Source of the DNA: M3007 sp038246345
GTDB lineage: Bacteria > Bacteroidota > Bacteroidia > Chitinophagales > Saprospiraceae
NCBI GenBank assembly: GCA_038246345.1
Contig: JBBRWA010000186.1
Coordinates: forward strand, 1-12,129
Length of the DNA stretch: 12,129 nucleotides
Direction of reading: 5' to 3'
Part shown: positions 6,342 to 12,129 of the stretch, one piece after another
Position numbering within the stretch: position 1 is the first letter of the stretch
How the letters are laid out: each line of letters starts with the position of its first letter
Made by a program: the position numbers and the translations under genes
Notes under the pieces: generated by a model
Databases searched by the model: none
Told to the model about the DNA's origin: nothing
What the model saw: only the letters and a program-made list of their open reading frames with translations

Positions 6342-8750
6342 ATGATCCTCACCTCCCTCCTCCTCTCCAACTACAAACAATACCGCCACCTCGAACTCGA
6401 GTTCCGGGAAGGCCTGGTGGGCGTGATCGGCAAAAACGGCGCGGGAAAATCCACCATTTTTGAGGCGATATTGTACTGCCTGTTTGGCCGCGACGAAAGC
6501 AACAAGGCGCTGGTGCGCTCTTCTTTTGCCGAAGACCCCAAAGCGAATGTGGCCTTAGAGCTGTCTTTCTCCATCGGAGAAATCCAATACCGGGTGAAAC
6601 GCGAATTTCGGGGAAAGGCGTTGGCCGTGGGCGCCGAATTTTACAAAAATGACGTATTGGTGGCCAAGGGCGTTTCTCCGGTGAATGATGAGCTGGTGAA
6701 GGTGCTGCACATGGAGCGCGATGCCTTCAAACGCTCTGTTTTCAGCGGACAAAAAGAACTGTCCGAGCTGTCGGATACCAGCGGCGAGGCCCGCAAAAAA
6801 ATGATCCGCAAAATGCTGGGCCTGGATACCCTGGACGAGGTGCAGTCCAAGGTCGGCTCTGACATCCGCGACCTGAACAGCCAGATCGTGGGGCAACGGC
6901 ACAACCTGCTGTCAGACGAAGCGACTCAATCGCTGGAAACCGCGATCAAAGACAACTCCAAAACATTGAAGGATAAGGGCTTGGTGCTGAAGTCAGAAGC
7001 GGAAAAACTTGGAAAAACGGAAGCGGAGTACAAGGTAAAGAAACAAGCTTTTGAAGCAGAAGAAAAGCGGCTCAACCAGCACCATGCCCTCGAGCGCGCC
7101 ATGGCGCAGGCCCTCGAGCGGGTGAAAGGCTTGACGGAGCAACAAGAAACGCTGGACAAAAAAATCGCGGCCCTTCAGCAACAAAAGGAAAAGCTGGACA
7201 CCGAACGCAGCGCCTTTTCCAATTTTCCGGCAGAAAAAAAACAACTGGAACAACTGGAGCAGGAGCGGCAAAAGCAGGTGAACAAAGACGCCATATCGGC
7301 CAGGATCACAGAACACAAACAGCAAATCAAGGCTTCCCAGGAACACTTGGAGGGCTTGAAAAAACAATTGGCCGAAAAAGAAAAAACGGATACATCTCTG
7401 GCCGAAAAACAAATAGCTATCCAGGCTGCCGAAGCGGAAATAGAAGTGAAGCGCAACGAGCTCCGCGACATCGAAAAACAAATCGGCGGACTCAACAGCA
7501 GCATCCGCGAGCGGGTAGAAAAACTGGCCAGCCTGCGCGAAATCGGCTCGGAAGGCACTTGTCCTACCTGCCTGCAACCCTTGCTGGATGGCTACGAACG
7601 GGTATTGGCAGAATTAGACGCGCAAATCAATGCCTTGCAAACCAATGAATTGCACGCACTCGAACAACAGAAAAAAAGCGTGACCGAGCTTGGTTTGACC
7701 CTCAAAAACCAGCTGAGCAGCCTACGTCCCGAAGCCGACACATTATTGTCCGCGCAATCACGGCTCTCGGAACTGGCGCGCCAACAGACGGCAGAATCCG
7801 CCAACTTCCAGCGTTTCAGCGCCACCCTCACCCGCGACGAGCTCATTCTCCGTGAAATCGGGGAAGTGCATTTTGACGCATCCATTTACCAGCAACTAAA
7901 AACAAAACTAGCAGCCCAGGAAGCACAGTACCTGGAATTCCAAAAAGCGGAAAATTACCTCGCGCGGGAACTGCCCACAACGCAAGAGGCCAGGAAAAAC
8001 ACCGAAAGCAACATCGCTGAAACGAACAAACAAGTACAACAAAACACCACAGAACTCGCCAACCTGGGATTTCATGAGGCAACCTATATTGCTGCCAAGG
8101 AGGCATTCACAGGTTTTGACGAAGCACTCGCCACTCAATCTGCCATCGTCCGCAAACTGGAAAAAGAATCGCTGGAACTGCAAAATGACATCACCCGCAA
8201 GCAGGAAAAGCTCCAAACCAACGAAGGCATCAAATCCCAGATCAGCGACAAACTCAACGAGATTGAGCTGCTGCGGAAGCTCGCCGAGCACCTCACAAAT
8301 TTCAAAACAGAGATACTGGAAAAGGTAAGCCCTGGTATTTCCAGGGAGGCTAGCAGCCTGTTCACGCGCATCACCAAGGGCAAGTACGAAAGTATACTGG
8401 TGGATGAAAATTTCGATTTCTCCATAGCCGACGGCGGACAGTTTTACCCCATCGAACGCTTCAGCGGCGGCGAAGTGGATCTCGCCAATTTCTGCCTGCG
8501 CATCGCCGTCACCAAAGCCATCATGGACCTCAGCGGCTCCGGCCACCGCCTCGAATTTTTGGCCTTCGATGAAATATTCGGCAGTCAGGACGAGGAGCGC
8601 CGAATGGAAATGATGATGGCGCTCAATTACTTACAGGAGCAATTCCGGCAAATCTACATTGTATCCCACATTGAAAGCCTGCGCGATTATTTCCCGCATT
8701 TGTTGGAGATACAGTTTGAGGCGGATGGGAGCCGAGCCACATGGCGATAA
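6342..8750 (+). CDS. sbcC: Rad50/SbcC-like SMC-family ATPase
   Basis: The 802-residue product is a coiled-coil ABC-type ATPase of the Rad50/SbcC family; with SbcD/Mre11 these process DNA ends and hairpins. Walker A is GKNGAGKS at about 30-37. A long coiled coil is split by a zinc hook, C407-P-T-C410. The ABC signature FSGGE is at 707-711. Walker B ends in D743-E744 (FLAFDE), followed by an H-loop histidine at H776 (IVSHIE). All key residues are intact. The ATG at 6342 is chosen over an in-frame TTG at 6330 because the family begins M-I-L-x-x-L-x-L-x-N directly. The length is below the roughly 1,000 residues usual for bacterial SbcC, because the coiled coil is short. No sbcD/mre11 gene is next to it in this window, so the partner is elsewhere or this is a solitary relative. 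The last codons (W-R-stop) overlap the start of the tandem repeat array. The gene symbol is by family, not proven orthology. Confidence 0.85.
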   Translation: MILTSLLLSNYKQYRHLELEFREGLVGVIGKNGAGKSTIFEAILYCLFGRDESNKALVRSSFAEDPKANVALELSFSIGEIQYRVKREFRGKALAVGAEFYKNDVLVAKGVSPVNDELVKVLHMERDAFKRSVFSGQKELSELSDTSGEARKKMIRKMLGLDTLDEVQSKVGSDIRDLNSQIVGQRHNLLSDEATQSLETAIKDNSKTLKDKGLVLKSEAEKLGKTEAEYKVKKQAFEAEEKRLNQHHALERAMAQALERVKGLTEQQETLDKKIAALQQQKEKLDTERSAFSNFPAEKKQLEQLEQERQKQVNKDAISARITEHKQQIKASQEHLEGLKKQLAEKEKTDTSLAEKQIAIQAAEAEIEVKRNELRDIEKQIGGLNSSIRERVEKLASLREIGSEGTCPTCLQPLLDGYERVLAELDAQINALQTNELHALEQQKKSVTELGLTLKNQLSSLRPEADTLLSAQSRLSELARQQTAESANFQRFSATLTRDELILREIGEVHFDASIYQQLKTKLAAQEAQYLEFQKAENYLARELPTTQEARKNTESNIAETNKQVQQNTTELANLGFHEATYIAAKEAFTGFDEALATQSAIVRKLEKESLELQNDITRKQEKLQTNEGIKSQISDKLNEIELLRKLAEHLTNFKTEILEKVSPGISREASSLFTRITKGKYESILVDENFDFSIADGGQFYPIERFSGGEVDLANFCLRIAVTKAIMDLSGSGHRLEFLAFDEIFGSQDEERRMEMMMALNYLQEQFRQIYIVSHIESLRDYFPHLLEIQFEADGSRATWR

Positions 8751-9011
8751 GGTTTCCGGTTTCAAAGGTTTCAGGTTTCCGGTTGGCGCTGCTCGTAGCG
8801 ATAAGGTTTCCGGTTTCAAAGGTTTCAGGTTTCTGGTTGGCGCTGCTCGTAGCGATAGGTTTCCGGTTTCAAAGGTTTCAGGTTTCCGGTTGGCGCTGCT
8901 CGTAGCGATAGGTTTCCGGTTTCAAAGGTTTCAGGTTTCCGGTTGGCGCTGCTCGTAGCGATAAGGTTTCCGGTTTCAAAGGTTTCAGGTTTCCGGTTGG
9001 CGCTGCTCGTA
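8744..9011 (+). repeat. Tandem array of five 53/54-base GGTTTC units
   Basis: Five head-to-tail units run 8744-8797, 8798-8851, 8852-8904, 8905-8957 and 8958-9011 (54, 54, 53, 53, 54 bases). Each reads GCGATA(A), then GGTTTCC, GGTTTCAAA, GGTTTCA, GGTTTCC, then GGTTGGCGCTGCTCGTA. Differences are tiny: one C to T in unit 2 and one missing A in units 3 and 4, so amplification is recent. The first unit provides the TAA stop of the SbcC-like gene. There are no unique spacers, so it is not a CRISPR array. The open frame running through it (RFPVGAARSD repeats) is not a credible gene. Together with 9012-9142 this accounts for the convergent gap between 8750 and 9143. Confidence 0.95.
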
Positions 9012-9093
9012 GCATACCGATTAATTTGGTCGACTGGTGTTGAGTAGATATAAAATTACCCGCAGGACTTCATCCCTTATCAACCAAAACAAA

Positions 9094-9138
9094 GAGCAGC
9101 GCCAACCGGAAACCTGAAACCCTTTGAAACCTGAAACC
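9094..9138 (-). repeat. Inverted single copy of the GGTTTC unit
   Basis: Read on the - strand this is the same unit as the array, from GGTTTCAGGTTTC to GGTTGGCGCTGCTC, with one substitution and one extra G. It faces the array across an 82-base spacer (9012-9093) that shows no gene. Unit 5 and this copy could form a stem of about 45 pairs, and TTTGGT/ACCAAA inside the spacer could lengthen it. It ends 4 bases from the stop codon of the FKBP gene. Confidence 0.85.
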
Positions 9139-9142
9139 TACC

Positions 9143-9577
9143 TTAAGCGATAGCGAGCAATTCCACCTCAAATATAAGTGTGCTGTTTGGCCCTATTTCA
9201 GCGCTCACCTCGCGGTCTCCGTAGGCAAGGTTTGGTGGCAGGAACAAACGCCATTTGCTACCGATGGGCATCAGCTGAAGGGCTTCCGTCCAACCTGGAA
9301 TGACGCGGTTGAGGGGGAATGAGGCGGGTTGTCCGCGTTTTACGGAGCTGTCGAACACGCGGCCGTCGATCACAGTACCGTGGTAATGGCAAGTTACCGT
9401 TTGAGTAGGCCCGGGTTTTGCGCCCTCGCCAGTTTTCATGATTTCGTACTGGAGCCCGCTGTCCAGGGTTACAACGCCTTCGCGCTGACCGTTTTCTGCT
9501 AGGAAATCCATACCTGCCTGCAAGTTTACGGCTGCTTTTGATTCGAACATGGCTTTGAGTTTGTCTGTTACTGACAT
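9143..9577 (-). CDS. FKBP-type peptidyl-prolyl cis-trans isomerase
   Basis: The 144-residue protein catalyses proline cis-trans isomerisation during folding. After a short helical N-terminus (about 1-35) of the FkpA/Mip type, the FKBP domain occupies about 40-143. Active-site residues are all recognisable: Y65 (HYHG), F75-D76 (VFDSS), F87, V92-I93, W96 (GW), Y119 (LAYG) and F136. There is no signal peptide or lipobox, so a cytoplasmic location is likely. The ATG at 9577 is chosen; the longer frame from a TTG at 9604 is rejected because that codon lies within a perfect -7 promoter box. The gene is flanked on both sides by GGTTTC repeats, converges with the SbcC-like gene, and lies downstream of the permease on the same strand, but with its own promoter. 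I give no symbol because fkpA, slyD-like and other names are not separable here. Confidence 0.92.
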   Translation of the reverse strand: MSVTDKLKAMFESKAAVNLQAGMDFLAENGQREGVVTLDSGLQYEIMKTGEGAKPGPTQTVTCHYHGTVIDGRVFDSSVKRGQPASFPLNRVIPGWTEALQLMPIGSKWRLFLPPNLAYGDREVSAEIGPNSTLIFEVELLAIA

Positions 9578-9601
9578 AGAGAAATTGTGAATTGTGAGGG
9601 G

Positions 9602-9609
9602 CAAAGGTA
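9602..9609 (-). promoter_or_regulatory. Bacteroidota -7 box for the FKBP gene
   Basis: On the - strand TACCTTTG matches TAnnTTTG exactly, 24 bases before the ATG at 9577, which implies a short leader of about 18 bases. The nearest TTG upstream lies in the GGTTTC hairpin (9636-9638 on the + strand as CAA), 26 bases away, so the -33 element is poor. Confidence 0.55.
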
Positions 9610-9616
9610 AAAAAAA

Positions 9617-9738
9617 GGTTTCTGGTTTCTGGTTTCAAGGTTTCAGGTTTACGCGATTTCTGGTTAAATTTGAAATACATTTTCAAGGCAACCACAGATC
9701 GCGTAAACCTGAAACCTGAAACCTTGAAACCTGAAACC
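9617..9738. repeat. Long imperfect hairpin built from GGTTTC blocks
   Basis: Two 41-base arms, 9617-9657 and 9698-9738, are inverted copies, both made of GGTTTC blocks ending in GGTTTACGCGAT. The inner 20 bases of the arms pair perfectly; the outer parts differ in how 7- and 8-base blocks are ordered. The 40-base centre holds a further small stem, TTGAAA/TTTCAA around TACAT. It fills most of the gap between the permease stop (9743) and the FKBP promoter (9609), so a transcript from the permease would carry it as a strong RNA hairpin. It is related to the array at 8744-9011 by the GGTTTC blocks but lacks the GGCGCTGCTCGTAGC segment. Confidence 0.85.
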
Positions 9739-9742
9739 CCCT

Positions 9743-10798
9743 TTATAGTACGATCCTCGGGTCTAACCATGCGTAGAGCAGGTCGGCCAGTAGGTTTAGG
9801 AGGATGAATACAACGGAGGTGAAGAGTACACAGCCAAGGACTACCGGGATGTCAAAATTGAGCAGGGCATTGACGGTTACGTCGCCCAGGCCTTTGAAAT
9901 TGAAGACGTTTTCGACGAAGAAGGCGCCTGTGAGCAGGGCGGCAAACCAACCTGATATGGCAGAAACAATGGGGTTTAGGGCGTTGCGCAGGCCGTGTTT
10001 TAGGACCACGATGTTGCGTGACAAGCCTTTGGCCGTTGCGGTGCGCATATAATCTTGTGATAATACATCCAACATGGCGCTGCGGGTGAGTTGGGTGATA
10101 AGCGCCACCGGTCGCAAGCCAAGCGCTAGGGCGGGCAGTATGAGGTTGCGCCATTGCACCTGCCATTCGCCAAAATCATCCAAAACTAACAGACTGCCCT
10201 GAATATTGAGGCCCGTGAAGCTCCCCAAGGCAAAGCCGAATACCAGCGCCAGCAGCATCGCCGCTACATACGAGGGCAGGGAATAGCCAAATACCGATAC
10301 CACCGAAATAACATAATCCCAGGCCGTATTTGACTTTAGGGCAGCAATTACCCCAAAAAGCAAACCGAGTATGGTGGCCAGTAGCATTGATACGCCCGCC
10401 AGTAAGGCCGTTGCTGGAATCGCTTCGGCGAGTATTTCCCTTACTGGTCGGCCCGATTGGTAGGAGCTGCGCAAATAGGGCAATTTCAAAGCCAATACCC
10501 TTTCGTTCCCGACAGAAAACAGTGATTGGAAATGGTACTTCTGCTGGTTTTCAACGGTATTGCCGAGTACTGATATGGGCGAAATATCGCCCAAATAGCA
10601 CCATAACTGCACGCTCAGGGATTGATCCAGGCCCAGCTCTGCAGTTTTTGCTTTGACGGTGCTTACATCGGCCCTTTGTCCAAAGGTGAGTTGTGCGGGG
10701 TCTACAGGTGCTAAAAAAATGATGCTGGTGATGGTGGTAATTACCAATACTAGCACCAAAAGGCCATAGGCTATCCGTCGGATTATGTAATTTGTCAT
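9743..10798 (-). CDS. ABC transporter permease, DppB/OppB family
   Basis: The 351-residue inner-membrane protein matches the first permease subunit of peptide/nickel-type ABC importers. It has an N-terminal membrane helix (about 9-29), a large periplasmic loop (about 31-125), and further helices at about 130-153, 162-190, 217-236, 276-300 and 318-344. The coupling (EAA-type) loop is at 250-279, 'DYMRTATAKGL' followed by HGLRNALNP, which contacts the ATPase. The ATG at 10798 is preferred over a TTG two codons upstream. By family knowledge it works with a DppC-like permease, one or two ATPases and a binding protein, but the genes on either side on this strand are a TPR-like protein (67 bases upstream) and the FKBP gene, so no partner is visible. 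The C-terminus ends in the family-typical 'YAWLDPRI'. The stop codon is 4 bases from the GGTTTC hairpin. The substrate is unknown; oligopeptide is the default guess. Confidence 0.88.
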   Translation of the reverse strand: MTNYIIRRIAYGLLVLVLVITTITSIIFLAPVDPAQLTFGQRADVSTVKAKTAELGLDQSLSVQLWCYLGDISPISVLGNTVENQQKYHFQSLFSVGNERVLALKLPYLRSSYQSGRPVREILAEAIPATALLAGVSMLLATILGLLFGVIAALKSNTAWDYVISVVSVFGYSLPSYVAAMLLALVFGFALGSFTGLNIQGSLLVLDDFGEWQVQWRNLILPALALGLRPVALITQLTRSAMLDVLSQDYMRTATAKGLSRNIVVLKHGLRNALNPIVSAISGWFAALLTGAFFVENVFNFKGLGDVTVNALLNFDIPVVLGCVLFTSVVFILLNLLADLLYAWLDPRIVL

Positions 10799-10865
10799 CT
10801 GCAAGAGCGCATTAAAACGGGTTCTGATATTTGTTTTCTTTAATTTTGGCTCAAAGGTGTTTTTA

Positions 10866-12129
10866 TTAATAAAGCTGCTTGAGCCTTCCTGTCACCCATA
10901 GCAATACTTCATCAAGGCCCATAATCTGCTGGTTTTCAGCAGAATTTTTTTGGCCTTCCAGCGCATTTTTGAACTCAAGAAAAAAAGCTTTTTCGTTGGT
11001 AACTTGTTCGTTTGAACCTTGTGCCTCGTCTTGCTTGTTCCGAACCAATTTTGCCAGCCAAAGCAGGAATATACCATTGAGCGCGTCCATTTGGCCATGG
11101 TCGCGCAAATTTTGATTGGTGTTTTTGATCTCGGTGTCCAGGTAGTGAAGCTCGTTGAGCTCAAAGCGGATAATGATCTGAAACACCTTGTTGATAAACT
11201 GGATGTCCCGTCGTTGTTCTGTTTTGCCGATTTGGTATATTTTTTCTGACCACTCCTGAGCCGCAGCATAATCTTTCAAACTAAAACAGGCCACGAGGGT
11301 GTTGTAATAAAGGGAAATCAGTCTGGCAGTATTAATTTTGGCGTCGTAACGGCCTTCAATATCCTTCAGCTTTCCAGAAACCAATTTTACGGCTTCCAAA
11401 GGCCTGTTGGTATTGAGCAGTAGCAACTGTCTTGAAAAAAGCACGTTCTGAAACTGTTCGGCTTCGTCATCAAAATTATTGCAGGTAACATCGGCCATGA
11501 TATCCAGGTATTTCTCGCAGGTATCGAATTTTCCCAGGTTGATGGCGTATAATACAAGGTTGTGCAAGTGAATGATATACAAGCGCGGGTGCTCTTCTTG
11601 AAAGTGCTTGTAGTCTTCATGTTGCCACAGTTCAATGATATTCATAGATGCGGCCATGGCCTCATCCATTGGGCCAAGCATATTGGCCAAAGTAGCTTTG
11701 GCTTGCCAAAAATACACTTTTGAAAAAAAAGTGTTGGCCTTTGTAAAATCATCCAATAAAGGATCGCCCATTATTTCAGCAAGTTCTGATTTTACTTCAT
11801 CGTGGTGAAGGGGGAGCCGACTTCGTGTGAGTAGAAAACCGCGGTAGTGGAGTCGATAATAATATGATTCCAGTGTTTGTAATTCGGCAAGCTCCGAAAT
11901 ATTTATCAAGCGTGCCCTTATTTTAGCGGCATAAGATTTAGAGTCTCTTTGGCCCTCCAGGTACACCAAAGCCCGAAGCGCTTGTATGGCCATTGCTTGA
12001 TATTCGTATAAAATGGAGGTCGAATAGGCGTTTTCAAGGGAACTGATGGCGGCCTCAAACAATCCACGGCGCGCCAATATTTTAGCGTTGTTTATATCCT
12101 GAAAAATCTCCTCTTCTTTCCTGATTAAA
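10866..12129 (-). CDS. Helical, TPR-like repeat protein (N-terminus beyond the window)
   Basis: About 420 residues are visible before the TAA at 10866-10868, and the frame stays open to the right edge, so the gene is partial. A TTG at 12077 begins an apparent frame but codons upstream of it (reading RKEEEIFQDINNAKI) continue the same helical pattern, so it is not the start. The product is almost wholly alpha-helical with antiparallel helix pairs such as 'KYLDIMADV' and 'DYAAAQEWSEKIYQIGK', like degenerate tetratricopeptide repeats. There is no signal peptide, membrane helix or catalytic motif in the visible part. A scaffold or regulatory role is possible but not shown; an N-terminal effector domain could lie outside. 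It is followed after 67 bases by the permease on the same strand and may be co-transcribed. The 67-base gap is AT-rich with no clear terminator or TAnnTTTG box. Confidence 0.7.
   Translation of the reverse strand, partial: LIRKEEEIFQDINNAKILARRGLFEAAISSLENAYSTSILYEYQAMAIQALRALVYLEGQRDSKSYAAKIRARLINISELAELQTLESYYYRLHYRGFLLTRSRLPLHHDEVKSELAEIMGDPLLDDFTKANTFFSKVYFWQAKATLANMLGPMDEAMAASMNIIELWQHEDYKHFQEEHPRLYIIHLHNLVLYAINLGKFDTCEKYLDIMADVTCNNFDDEAEQFQNVLFSRQLLLLNTNRPLEAVKLVSGKLKDIEGRYDAKINTARLISLYYNTLVACFSLKDYAAAQEWSEKIYQIGKTEQRRDIQFINKVFQIIIRFELNELHYLDTEIKNTNQNLRDHGQMDALNGIFLLWLAKLVRNKQDEAQGSNEQVTNEKAFFLEFKNALEGQKNSAENQQIMGLDEVLLWVTGRLKQLY

Noticed and set aside
6993..7577. Long - strand open frames opposite the SbcC-like gene
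   Set aside because: They are antisense shadows of a coiled-coil region rich in Glu, Lys and Gln codons, giving low-complexity Phe/Leu-rich peptides.
8659..8958. Open frame through the tandem array giving repeated FKGFRFPVGAARSD-like peptides
   Set aside because: It overlaps the end of the SbcC-like gene in another frame and its periodicity merely reflects the DNA repeat (54 is divisible by 3); it has no start context or homology that I recognise.
8744..9011. Possible CRISPR array
   Set aside because: The 53/54-base units are contiguous with no unique spacers, and no cas gene is nearby.
9012..9093. Small gene or RNA in the spacer between the array and its inverted copy
   Set aside because: The 82 bases hold no convincing open frame, promoter or structured RNA beyond a short TTTGGT/ACCAAA pairing.
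9578..9604. Longer FKBP form from a TTG at 9604
   Set aside because: The TTG lies within a perfect TAnnTTTG promoter box and would precede the probable transcription start; the ATG at 9577 fits the family.
10799..10865. Promoter or terminator between the TPR-like gene and the permease
   Set aside because: I found no TAnnTTTG box on the - strand and no stable hairpin followed by T residues; the genes may simply be co-transcribed.

Overview
The window looks like chromosomal DNA of a Bacteroidota bacterium, probably of the Saprospiraceae/Haliscomenobacter type. Four things point there. Two large secreted proteins end in type IX secretion (T9SS) sorting domains. One of them is a leucine-rich, receptor-L-like repeat protein of a kind common in that group. 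Shine-Dalgarno sequences are absent. TAnnTTTG promoter boxes stand before several starts. This placement is inference from sequence character; no rRNA or marker gene is present.

Layout. (1) Bases 1-115 hold the tail of an unidentified + strand gene. (2) Bases 97-935 form a REP-RAYT unit: a Y1/HUH single-domain transposase (280-927) bracketed by two palindromes whose 33-base cores differ only at the central base (114-146 and 893-925). A diverged third copy lies at 6202-6234. (3) On the - strand, 935-3121 encodes a secreted leucine-rich repeat protein with a T9SS domain. (4) A divergent + strand locus, 3195-6157, is a broken multidomain T9SS cargo: a clan GH-A-like glycoside hydrolase, a fibronectin III remnant, a discoidin-like domain, a second fibronectin III domain and a sorting domain. 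It is split by a -1 frameshift near 4757-4763 and an in-frame TAA at 5129-5131. (5) A Rad50/SbcC-like ATPase occupies 6342-8750. (6) Its convergent 3' region (8744-9138) carries five tandem 53/54-base units built on GGTTTC, plus one inverted copy. (7) On the - strand follow an FKBP-type prolyl isomerase (9143-9577), a long GGTTTC hairpin (9617-9738), a DppB/OppB-type ABC permease (9743-10798) and a helical, TPR-like protein running off the right edge (10866-12129).

The genes do not form one pathway. The unifying and most interesting feature is the repeat landscape. Two families of structured repeats, REP hairpins and GGTTTC blocks, sit at or within a few tens of bases of the 3' end of seven of the eight loci whose 3' ends lie in the window, and in three cases they supply the final codons or the stop itself. 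The three REP copies differ by paired substitutions that keep the hairpin, and one copy encodes the last eleven residues of the transposase that probably mobilises it.
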